Origin: Caenorhabditis elegans
Lineage: Eukaryota; Nematoda; Chromadorea; Rhabditida; Rhabditidae
Direction: 5' to 3'
DNA length: 64,000 nucleotides
NCBI RefSeq assembly: GCF_000002985.6
Contig: NC_003284.9
Coordinates: 8,494,001-8,558,000 of the forward strand
This document shows, in pieces, positions 25,730 through 36,840 of this stretch (positions are counted from its first letter, which is position 1; every line of letters starts with the position of its first letter). A program made the position numbers and the translations under genes. Below the pieces are notes generated by a model that saw nothing but the letters and a program-made list of their open reading frames with translations, had not been told where the DNA came from and ran no database searches.

Positions 25730-27190
25730 GCGTCCCCTGATTGGTTAAAAATGCTCATGAAGTTTTTTGTAACTCTGAGTGGTCTAAAAAAAACAAATCA
25801 ATGAGTAACATTGTTAAAATTCTATTATGTCTAGAGAAAAGTTAACACTACATAGTTCTTTTATCACAGGTGTGCCCTTTAATAATTTGTTAAGAGAACA
25901 AAAAAGTATAAAAAATGATTCATTACCAGTATCATATTTTGTGAGTTTATCGGAATTCGCAAACTTTGAGATGCTTGCCAACTCCTCTGATGAAACTTTT
26001 TTGTATTATTTGAGTCAGTTTACGTAAGCACATATGTAGTATGGTTAGTGTGCAGTTTTCCCAACTGGCAATACTGTCACTACAGCGCAAGATTTTTTCG
26101 AGCTAATTTTTTTTGATTGAATGATTTTAAACAATTAAAAACATCTGTAATAATACCGAAAAACATTAAAGTAGAGAAAAGAATCTACGAAACAGATAAA
26201 AATGTAGTAATACTAGGGCAAAGGCACAGATTTGGCCCGCTAAGTCTCATTAATTGAATTGTCTAGGGACTCGGGACTCAGGCTCCGAATCCCAAAATTT
26301 TCCCAAACAAAGCTCACAGTGGGATCGCTCGAAACTAGACGCTAACAATTGATTTCATCAGACAAATGACATTTCGGAAAATGGAACAAACACGACGCAA
26401 AAAAAAAACTAACATCCTTTTATTTGTGTCAATTCCAATAGATATGAGTCGGAATATTCTCAGAGCAAAATAACTACAAATAGAACAATAGATGTGTCTT
26501 GGTCTAGTTTTCAAATGCAAAGACATGACTCATTTTGTCGTAGAAATACACGGAAAAAAATCAGCCACCATGGTCACATTTTACGAGGCCATTTATTTGG
26601 AGAAGGGCACCATATCGGATTACACGAAAAATCATGAATCGGTTTTTTTTTGGTAGACTTTGTGCAAACCAGAATTGAATTAATAAATTAAACTCAACCA
26701 TTATGATTAAATCACCGGATCATTTTAAAAAAACGTTCGTCAAAACCTACAAAGTTTAATTCTAAAAACCACGCAGGTACTTTCGCAAACTGGAATGTTT
26801 TCTCAGTGGAATGTGTGCAATTTTATAGCTTAATGAAATTATAAGGATGTTTCATTCTGTATGTGAAATGTGTTCTTTCGCATTAAAAAGACGATTAAAA
26901 AAATGCTAAGGAGCTGTGCGGAGTGAGAGAGGGTTTTTCGTAGTCAGAATTGGTGTAGGCCACCAATTAATTGAACGTCCAACGAAATAGTTCTCAAAGT
27001 CTGAAAATATAAATCACAAACAAATAGTATTTAAAAACCTACATTTAAAAAAACAAAAAAAAATTCTAAAATTTAATTGCACAGTTGGATTGTTTTTTCT
27101 TCAAATTTTATTTTATTACAATCTATTGTGTTTTTTGGAGTTAGCTTTTCAACAAGTCATTAAGTACAAGTAATAACGCTTAATATTTTC
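25730..27190. other. intergenic, nothing supported
   Basis: AT-rich; several 60-66 codon frames without splice signals. A CG-containing patch at 26215-26330 has no RNA-gene structure that I can fold by eye. Confidence 0.5.
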
Positions 27191-27419
27191 ACTAGAAATG
27201 ATTTTGTCAATCTTTTTTTCAATGCGTCGATTCATATTTGCATTCCAGAAACTAAGTATGTTTCAGATAGTTCAGCGCTTTGATATTACTTCCACCACGG
27301 GCATAAGAAAGTTGTTTCTTCTTTCAGTTACTTTTTGTGCATTCCAATTTCCGGCCAACCGATCTACTGCATGCCCCATTTCGGAAGCAGTGCTCATTAA
27401 TTTCTTTAGGAGCAGAGGG

Positions 27420-27597
27420 TACGGACAGCTTTTCTTCATTTCTTGAAAAGGTTTCAGAACCTCATCTTTTCATATTCACACCAGCTTTTGTGGTGGTCTT
27501 AACCTTTACACTCTTGAATCTGATATTTGAAGTTGTAGTATTTCTGAAAAATCAAAAAAAAAACTATATAATGTTTTTACAATACTTGAGTTTGTAA
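27420..27597 (+). pseudogene. orphan TM-encoding exon-like segment
   Basis: After an acceptor-like AAGGTTTCAG (ends 27461) the frame reads PHLFIFTPAFVVVLTFTLLN followed by a second hydrophobic stretch and FLKNQKKN, to a stop at 27597. It resembles the last TM exon of the four-TM gene 1.2 kb downstream (VLTFIFEMTAFFVINKM). No upstream exons could be joined convincingly, so this may be the 3' end of a broken or unresolved paralogue. Confidence 0.3.
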
Positions 27598-27913
27598 TGC
27601 TCAGACAATGTTTTTTTAGAAATAAAAAATTGACAAAATAAAGTATTGTTGAAAATTTTTTAATAGTTAGTAACGTCGACATCGTCTCAGGTGGCATCAG
27701 CATTTATATACAACTTTTGTTTTTCAATTATTTTATAATCTTGTTTTTACCATATTTTCCGATGACACATTTTTTAGAATTTCAAGCTAAAAATACCAGG
27801 TAAAATAAATTCATGTAATAAATTGCTGCTACACTCTGTTTTATTTCTGGTTATTTTGCACTTGATTATTAGATTTTTCAATAAAAAGTTAACAAACAAA
27901 CTTTTACAGTGCA

Positions 27914-28996
27914 ATGCCTAAGAAAACTATTCATATGATCTCAACCAAGAAATTTCACCCACTGGCGTTGACACTGATTATCTACACAATCTCGGATCTC
28001 GTTTATTCGTTTACAATGGGAATATCAGCATTTACCGTAATTTTAATGTGTTCTAGTTTTTTTTCTGTAGAGTTTCAGCAAGAAGATGTGTCATTTAAGA
28101 ATTGTTTTGTAAAAACGTAAAACAAAATTTTAAAAGCACTCATATTGTATTCCTTGGTCTCACCACGATATTGAGCACATTGATTACTAATATACACTAA
28201 TTTGATGGATGCAACAGATTTTGCGCAGTTTTTTTTGCAACACATACTCTAAAAGTGTTTAAAAACTCCAAAATTTACTCCAAAAGTGTTTAAAAATTTG
28301 CAAACTATTTCCACCATTACTTGTATCGTCAGCTAAAGAACATTCATTAATTTCTAATTTTATGAATAATATTACTCGAAAGTCTGAAACTGCAAGCTTA
28401 CTTCAAGTTCTGATTCTGAAATATTCAAGCCAACTGTTTTAGGCATTCGGTGTCTGGTCAAACTTTTACTATCCACTCCTCCACTCGGGAATCGTCTCGT
28501 TTTCAGTCCTCTCTGTATATTTTATTGCATACAGTAACATCAAACTTGCCCTTGCTCTTCATGGCTTGATAAAAATATTTATTTTTTCTTGGACAATGCA
28601 TACTCTGTGCAATCTAGGTATGTCCGTTTTAGAGTTTGATATATAAAGCGTTCTCAGTTTGCTATCAGAATAAATGTATTTGATGAATCCAGATTGATGA
28701 ATATTTTTGATGAATAGTTAAATTTAATAGATATTCAGTTGTTAAAAATGTTGTCTTTTCGTTGCAGATTTGTATCAAATCAAAGAGCAGGACACGGTTG
28801 TTGCTTCAATCTACTATGTGCTAACGTTTATTTTCGAAATGACAGCATTCTTTGTTATTAACAAAATGAATATCCCTTTCTTTTCGGTAATTTTATGGTA
28901 GTTTACCGAGTAGAGACATTCAAATTTTAGGAGGACAATTTTCTGGATCACGTGGGAATGGATAATGATAACCAGGTAATGGTCACATTGTGTTGA
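27914..28996 (+). CDS. small four-transmembrane protein, unknown function
   Basis: Four exons: 27914-28036, 28443-28617, 28768-28886 and 28931-28996 (483 nt, 160 residues). The ATG lies four nt after an acceptor (TTTTACAG), so it is likely the true start after trans-splicing; further 5' exons cannot be excluded. Segments: TM1 around LALTLIIYTISDLVYSFTMG; TM2 and TM3 in exon 2 (GIVSFSVLSVYFIAYS and LIKIFIFSWTMHTLCNL); TM4 in exon 3 (IYYVLTFIFEMTAFFVI). The C-terminal tail is short and acidic (EDNFLDHVGMDNDNQ). A GTAATG after CAG at 28975 is a possible donor, so the real C-terminus may differ from the stop at 28994-28996. One-TM-per-exon architecture recalls the genes at 1.3 and 20.2 kb. No recognised family. 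Confidence 0.6.
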
Positions 28997-29099
28997 TGTA
29001 AAAGAACAAGAAAATACAAAAAAGAAAGCAAGATCTTTTAATCAAAGTCCAAGATTTGTTTCTTCATGAAATCTGTGGAAGTTGTTGGTTAAAGTACAA

Positions 29100-31790
29100 C
29101 CCAGACCACGAGGGACTTGAGTTATCTCGTCATTTAATTTTGTTTGATTTTCCGGTAGTTATGTATGTAAACATCAGAATATTCCATTTGTCTGTAGCTC
29201 ATAATGATGCTGATAATAAATTTGTTATGCACTAATGACGAAAGCTAATGATTATTTTATCGTCTATTATTTTTCGCATCTTTCAACTTCCTGGTATCTT
29301 GTTTTCTAAAATTATATTTTCATATTTTCTCGTTGCTGCCAAAAGTCCTGAAAACTAGCAGTTACCGCGATTGCTGCCAGAAATGAGAAATTTCAAAAAA
29401 TGAAGTTCCTAAAGTTAAAGTTGCAGAAAATAAAGAGTTTTACTTTTTGAAGAATTTGGAGCGCGTGTATTTTGTGGAAATATGTACTTCAGACCTCAAA
29501 AAGTTAATATTTTCTTTAAACTTACTAGAGAAACAAAACAACTTAAACGTTTATGGATTGTTCAGAACAAGAGCTAGAGACTAATCCAAGATTGTAGGAA
29601 AGGTAATGAGAACATCTGGACTTTCAGTGATTTCATTTTTTTGTCAAAGGTTACAGAGGACAGCAATGATCCCCGAATAATCCTAATCTCAATTGTTCTT
29701 TTGAGATTTTTGTTACATGTTCTACTGCGAAGATAATGTATACGTAAGTACCAAAAATTTGTAATTTTGTCTCTTTTCTGAAAGCTGCCATTGTATCGAC
29801 TTTGATCTGAAACCTGACCCCATTTCATCATAGAAAATGGGCTCAAATGCCAACTGAGGAAATATCTAACCAATTCAATATAGACATCAATAGAGTCAAA
29901 GCAAATTGTTTCAAAATCCCGGATGTGTATGATTGACACAATAATCAAATCCATAGCATGGTGGAAACAATTTTGCAGACAACTAAAGTTTAGTTTCAAA
30001 AAGATTACAAGTGACGTGACAAACAGTGCTAAATTAACCTAATATAAAACAAATATCTTATAATGTTATAAATCAAAACTCGTTCAATTTTTACCTTGTT
30101 CTGTTATGAAATGTCATGTTTTTTGTGCAGGCTTGTGCCATTCCACAATACTCTAACAGAAGACTGAAACTGTTTTGCTTTTGAACTTGAAGTGTTTTTA
30201 GCGTTTTCTGATGTGTTTGGTCAATTTAGCACAGTATGAAAAGTTTGAGCAATTTCGGAACCTGATGATTTGTTATCTTCTATGATTTGACATTAAAAAC
30301 AACTTTCTTTAGAATTTTCTCAACTTTATTCATAACCATTCCATTTTCATGTTTCTTTCAAGCCTTTTTAATTCAATGAATAAATTAAGTTATTACCTGG
30401 ACACCTCAGTGCTATTTTTTCATTAAGATTTTGACATGTATTCGATTAAAATATGATTCCAAAAACTATAATTCGACACATTTTCACAATAGAGAAACAA
30501 TGTGCATAAAAATTAGTTTTAGATATGCTAATTTCAGATAGAAAGCTGCAATCCGCGCGGTTAAAGTTGCTCAAACAAAATTTTTCAATCTGTCAATTTC
30601 GATTTAAACCTAAAACAGTTGAAAGAGTATAGAATTTGAAAAAAAATAATCCTAATGATAAAGTACAACAAACCAATTCAAGTTAGTAGGAAAAACTGTT
30701 TGAACCGAATGTTGCCCATTTTATGTTATTTATGTATGTAAACCAGACAAAACTGGGTACATTTCGGAAAAAGGCAGTTGCAAAATTGTATTTGTATATA
30801 AAAACAGTGATGACGTTATTTTTGTTCCTAACTTTTCAACTTGTAGCAAATATCGTAGTATCACGAAAGAAGGTATCAGAAAAAGATCAGTTTGATAGTA
30901 ACTTGAGAAGTCTCGTTATATTCGACATTTTAAAGCCAGTTCAAATTTATTCAGACAAACTTCCGATACGTTAATTTTTTAGGCCGAATTTGTCGCCGAT
31001 CTGTTACAAATATATATTTTACAGAGTTGTTTATTGACTGAACAATTAGGCCAGCAGTAAATTATTTTTCGGCCAATTCGTAAACTGCCAATATAATACT
31101 TTTTAATGATAGTTCTAGATATCAAGTTTTCCAGTTCCTTTTTTAATATCTGAAACCGACATAAATCGCGTAACTTCCTAAATAAAATCATCAACAAAGA
31201 AGTTACATATGTCTCGCCGTTCAATTAACTGTTATTCACATATTATCCATGTTCCAACTTATTGAGTTTGTGTTTCTATCTGAGAGGAGAAACGATATCA
31301 AAGATTATTGGAAAAATACGCATTTTTCAGCTGTTCTCTTTCTGAGGGTGGTTGGTTTTTGAGGTCATTGTTTTGAAAATGAGAACTCATGAGACATCAG
31401 CTAGCACTTTCAATTGGAATTTGGGGAGACGGATTACCCTTTTGTCTTAATTGATCAAAAGTGACAACATTGAAAACGTGAAAATCAGAATCTTTGATCT
31501 TTGTTTTCCAGATCTTACAGATGAGCTTTGACTTTATTTCGACATAAAGGTTTTTGTTTATTAATAAACAAACTATAGAGGAATTGACTTAAATTTTGAA
31601 ATATCGTGTTACCACTTTTAAATGTGTACGTTTTGCAACCTTATTGTCATCCAATTTTTCCTTTACACATTTATATGCAGCTTATACACTTGTGTGTTGC
31701 TTCCTCCCACATCCTAAAAACGGCGCTGGGGGGTGATTAGATTTCAACAAAACGTCAGAACCCTCTGCATTCGCCCCCACTTGAAAAGTT
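29100..31790. other. intergenic with one weak minus-strand coding signal
   Basis: On the minus strand near 29830-29640 an acceptor (GTTTCAG) precedes IKVDTMAAFRKETKLQIF, then a GTACTT donor and a CTTCGCAG acceptor lead in frame to VEHVTKISKEQLRLGLFGDH and a stop. A hydrophobic stretch lies upstream (DLIIVSIIHIRDF, near 29950). This could be the 3' end of a small gene, but no complete model emerged. The rest is AT-rich, with only low-complexity frames (e.g. 30723-30974 +). Confidence 0.3.
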
Positions 31791-31814
31791 CAAACAACAG
31801 GAAACGTTTCATCG

Positions 31815-32810
31815 TCATTCGCAGCGCCTTCTGAATTTTAAAATGCAAATGTTCGCCCTCTCCTCTGCGAAATTATTAAAAACTTCACCCATTTGTCTTA
31901 GGATTTTTTTTGATTGGCAAAGAGTTTGTGCTTCAATCTGAAATACAGAGAAATGTGTGATTACGTAAATTCTCGATTGACATTCAAATAATATCACCTG
32001 CATTTCCAGAGTGGAGTATTGAGATCTGAACATTTTCTCGTGTGAAATTGGATTCAAATATCTGAACTTTTGTTTGAAATATCAACTAGAAGCATCAACT
32101 CTTCAGATAGTGTTTCAAAAAAAGGGATGTATTGTGTTACAAGACATTTTCTTTCCGGTGGCATTTTTTGCTGAATCAACTCCTTTGATCTGAGGAACAC
32201 AGATGAATCAAGTAACTTGACCATTTTGCAGCAAACTGATATTTGAGAGCTTGGTGAAGACAATAGTAAATGGTTTTTCTACTACGTTGATTTAATTTGC
32301 TCCATGTGAATGTTATTTTGATGAAGTTAGAGTGACAATAGCTTCAATAGGTTTCACTTTATTGCAAATTTCTATGCACAAATATTTGCAGGAAACTTCA
32401 ATCTTCGGATTTTGACTGAAAGTTTCAGATGTAAAAAAATCTAAAAACTACTAAATTATTACAATAAAAACTTGTTAATTTTAAGCGATTTCCATCTCAA
32501 ATCTCTGCACCTGTCAATGTAAAAAAGAAACACTTCAATCTAAAATTGATACAAAATCTCCGGAATATGTTTTTTAATAGGAAATGAAAAAACCATTGAT
32601 TTCCGCAGATTTCGGGAAGTGATGACATTTATCTGTGTAATATGACCATTGAAATGTGGGTGTACCAAATTTGTAAACTTTGATGACAGTATAAATAAAG
32701 ATCGTGAACACAATAAAACAACTCTTGGAAAGTAATATTGAACACAAAAAGTACAGATGATATGGCCAATTGGTACACTTCTGCATTATTTTAGTACTCT
32801 TAATCAAGAC
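31815..32810 (-). other. unresolved minus-strand exon-like cluster
   Basis: Three signals on the minus strand. (a) 32801-32660: after CTCTTTCAG, a segment with a TM (LYFLCSILLSKSCFIVFTIF) to a GTACAC donor; an acceptor near 32427 continues it as VKIRRLKFPANICA and a stop. (b) 32195-32060: KELIQQKMPPERKCLVTQYI and following residues. (c) About 32025-31998 joined to 31939-31815: MFRSQYSTLEMQ, a GTGATA donor, a TTTCAG acceptor, then IEAQTLCQSKKILRQMGEVF and a basic C-terminus. (b) and (c) are in different frames separated by only about 25 bp, too short for an intron. This is either a frameshifted pseudogene or separate small exons. Confidence 0.3.
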
Positions 32811-32829
32811 TGAAAGAGGGTAACAAAAA

Positions 32830-34321
32830 TTGGTTCTGTTGTGTTTTAGTATTGAATAAACCTTTTTGAAAACAAACTTCTTTAAGAAAATGAAACATGA
32901 TCTTAAAATTCACACATGTCGTAAAGAAAGTCATCGAGCAAAAGTTCAAATACAAAGTTCGCGTAAAAATTCAATATGCTGAAAATTCTAGGCTTTACGG
33001 TTTGTTTGCTCGCCCGTAGACTTTTTCATTCCCGTAGCTTCCAGTTTTAATTAAAACTTTTTTGTGGGCCAAAACGGACACGTCATGTCAGGCCCCGCCG
33101 TTTCCTCCTCCGACATGTCAAATCGGTCATTCAACACTGACATTTTGCAGTTTTCGGAGAATCTCCCATTTACTACGGAGAACGCGCCGCCTAGAAACAG
33201 AATAGTTCAGTTTTTTAACTTTAGTTTAGTTGTTTTTTTTTGTGGTATCTAAGAAAAAAGAAGCAATGTGGGCTTGAAACGGGTGGATCTGAAATGAATC
33301 TTGCAATTGATATTGTTTCTTGTGTATATTATGGAAAACGGAAATGAGAATTCGGCAAGTGAACACAATACAAAACTCTCATTTTGAAGTAAAACCGGTA
33401 CATGAGCACTTTTATCGGTTCGTGGAAATTATGAATTGGTACATAAACAAAATTTATAGTTGATCGTCGGAGTGTTTTTTGGGAATAGCGTTACATCGAT
33501 TTGCAAGTTTTCTAAAAACCAAAGTTGATGCTCTATGACGTACTAAAACAATCACTAGAAGTCTATTTGAAATTTGAAAGGTTTCTGATTAATTTTTTGT
33601 TCTGATTTTCGTATTATTATTTTTCTCCCAATTGATAGTGACCCTGGTTCGAAAACAAATAATCCTACTCTATTATTTGTTTTCAATCAGCTTTTCGGCT
33701 TCTGACTCCATTTCTATTATCAAACTCTGGGTTAAGTCGTTAGTTTTCCGGTACCCCTTCTATTCCCCCAGAGGCTTACTAGATCGTTTACTTTTCAATC
33801 TCCACGGGGTTAAATGGGAAACATAGAGGGCATTCCGTTTTGCAAAAAGAGCTTGTTAAAGTTGAAGTCTGGAAGGAAGTACCTAAAAGTACCTAAAAAA
33901 GCTTTTGGGTCGTGTGACGAATTGCGCAGAGAATTCAGAAATCTGCTGGAGGATTCTTTTTATATTTTTGATCGCCAATATAGACGAGCTAATTCATCAA
34001 ATTATGTCATGCAACTTTGACGCAAGTTATCAAAAGCATATTGCTATTTTCTGTTGTAGTAGACATGTTGATATCTTCATTTCTCCAATTATCTTCTCTT
34101 CCTACTATAATAACAACTCTTTTAGATAAAGTCTCTTCCCAAAAATAACAACTACAGTTTCAATTTACTCCTTATTTCCCATCATCTCTAGTTCAGCTCC
34201 CAACCGCTCCACATAATAGTAGAGATGGGGCGGAGCCAGTTGGCAAGCCATGCGCAGCGTCCCCGCCTTTCAGCTTCCACGACAGCACCCGCCTTTTACG
34301 AAACAGTCATTCCTCGCAACT
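32830..34321. other. 5' flanking region of flp-5
   Basis: No gene supported. Contains GC-richer, conserved-looking patches at 33000-33130 and 34190-34310 that are candidates for neuronal promoter elements of flp-5. Confidence 0.45.
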
Positions 34322-36840
34322 ATGAGCAGCCGAAGCACCACGATTGCTTTCCTCTTCATCGCCACCCTTCTTGTCTTCCAATGTGTTTCCGCTCAATCAA
34401 GGTAGGTTAATTTGATGTCTAGGGTTCAGGTGCTGTGATGAGCCAATTGTTAAACCCCAACTGATCAAAACTGGCCATTTGTTCTTGATTGTGATCATTG
34501 CTTCGGCTATTGAGACTATCATGGACTTCCTAAAAAGAAAAGGCGCTAGGACTTAAAGTAAAATTATTAAAAGGATTTTAAAAAAGGCTGACATAAATTA
34601 CCAACTCAGACAGAAAAAAAAACACAAAAAACCAAAACTCTAACGGTGCGTGAAGGTCTAGATTGAAACAACAACGGAACCTATTAAAGTCGTAGGTACA
34701 AGCAAATTATCTTTTTCAGAAAAACTAAATACTAATACAGAAATAGTTTCAATATCCAAATTAAATCATCGTTGTACAGCTAATTGCTCAAAAGTGACGC
34801 ATTTTTCATCATGCACTTTATTTCATCATCATTTTCGTAATTTTCTAATTATACAAAGATGCAATGGCGTGATTAACACACATACTAGATTCTGTTCGTT
34901 TTCTTCGGCATTTCACTTTACTACTAGCATCTTGTGCGCTTCCTACGAACTTATACCCCGGTCTCCTCCCTTTTTTTCATTCTCATGAGCATCGTAATGT
35001 GACGTGAGTTTATTCTTTTTGGGGGATCCCATCTTGTCTGTTGGACTCTTGGTGTCGGATGAAGCGGAAATATCAATCAGCCATTCAAATTCAATTGCGA
35101 GTACTAGGAGGCGCGCTTTTTGCTTATTCGCTTTGCATTCGATGCTTCCGGTGAGATGCACTTTGACCCATTCTTTCCATACTATTGTTTAAAAAATTGG
35201 AACAACTTTGTTGGGAGGCCAGAGTCTTCAGCAAGGAAAAAATAGAGATGACGTTATAAACAAAGAATGGAAGTGTTCAATGACAATATCTTTTTGAAAT
35301 TACTTTTCGAAATACTCAGATTTTTAAACTGTTTGTTTTGTTTTAAAGCTTGGAATTTCCCATTCAGAACATTGAATTCCAAGCATTGAAAACAAAAACA
35401 AAAGTATGTCAAACAATAAAATAGTTGAGGACTAGTCTCTAACCTAATAGAAAAGCGAGGGTGGAATTCATAAAATTAGCTTCTTTGACCTTCAATGTAA
35501 CACAAATTAGCATTCCGTTCTCGATTTATCCCGCTTCTTTAATATCAGGCAACTTTGAAACTTCCCTGTTTCATTCTTAGAAAGTCACTGGAGGGATCAG
35601 AGCACTCACAAAACATGTCTCCTTCAAAAAGTTGCCACCACTTTTTTGCTCTAGTCGTTCAATACAATTGGTAAATGAAGCGTTTAATTTTGCACTTGGC
35701 GTGCTAACATGACGCATGTGCTCATTGAGTTTGGAAAAGTAAAGTAGTTGGTTAAGCGACAAAAAGGAAAATGTGGTAACCTTCTTATCTTTTCATTTTT
35801 CAATTATTTTTGAACAATTATATGCAGAAATGTAGGTCGTGGTGAACCGAAACACAATATTAAAAATATGATAAATGGTGGTAATTAAAATAGACACATT
35901 TTCAATATTGACGTGTGAAATACGTAAGAAAAAAGACAGGAAAGGTTCTATGACATTTTAAAAAAATAAAACAACGGTCTCTTTGTTCACAAATATGGAC
36001 TTTTCAATCTAATAACACCGAATATTTTCAGTGCCGAAGACGCGGACTACCTTGAAAAATACCAAAGAATAGCACGAGCACCAAAGCCAAAATTCATCCG
36101 ATTCGGTCGTGCAGGAGCCAAGTTTATCAGATTTGGGCGATCAAGGAACACTTGGGTTAGTATTTCAAGAAAATAATTTTTTCAGTGAATCACTGCATAA
36201 GTCGAAAACCAAGGTTCTGAAAAGCTTGTTTCCTTGTGTTTGTTGTACACATAGCTTAAGCTGCTACCATTGTAGAAAATCCTATTCGACCCCCTTATTA
36301 CGTATGCAAATTATATTCTGAAAATCTTGATTTTTATCTGTTTTGATATTTGCTGAGTCTAGAGATTTTTTTGTAATGCTGGGGAGCACCTTAAAAAAAT
36401 TGTTCTAGTCGTATATGAACATTTACAAATTTCGACTAATAAGTATATGATGAGACTAATAAAGGATAAACGATGCCTGTCATTTCCAGCGAAGACGGAA
36501 TACTTTTAAGTCACAAGAAAAACGTCAGAATTTCATGAAAGATCGACGTGACTGAGTACACACTGCATTACAAGCTATTAGCTTTCTGAAATATTAAAAA
36601 CCCCGCTCCCCCACTATCTTTACAAACGGAATACATATATGAAAATATCACGCTAAAAAGCACTATGTCATATGCCAACACATGGATATGAGTAATGACG
36701 CATCCGAAACGTCAACTTCTCATGTATACTAACCATTATGCCATCATCATTTATTGAATTTTCAGGAAGATGGATACGCCTCACCATCGGTCAACGAGCT
36801 CTACGTTAAACGTGGAGCCAAATTCATCCGATTCGGCTAA
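34322..36840 (+). CDS. flp-5: FMRFamide-like neuropeptide precursor FLP-5
   Basis: Three exons: 34322-34401, 36032-36155 and 36766-36840 (279 nt, 92 residues); a 1.63-kb first intron. Residues 1-24 form a signal peptide (TTIAFLFIATLLVFQCVSA). Three peptides can be read directly: APKPKFIRFG followed by R, then AGAKFIRFG followed by R, and after a KR dibasic site GAKFIRFG directly before the TAA stop. Each Gly would be converted to a C-terminal amide, giving KFIRF-amides. The set matches the known C. elegans flp-5 products, hence the symbol. Released from dense-core vesicles, these act on G-protein-coupled receptors. The last peptide ends at the stop, so it needs no C-terminal cleavage. The last codons of exon 2 (SRNTW) and the start of exon 3 encode a spacer. 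Confidence 0.93.

Noticed and set aside
26200-26330. Possible tRNA-like segment (GGCTCCGAATCCC)
   Set aside because: No matching acceptor stem, D arm or anticodon arm could be drawn around it.
29574-29999. 141-codon unspliced minus-strand frame
   Set aside because: Contains strong internal splice signals that suggest shorter exons in it; as one continuous protein it is not credible.
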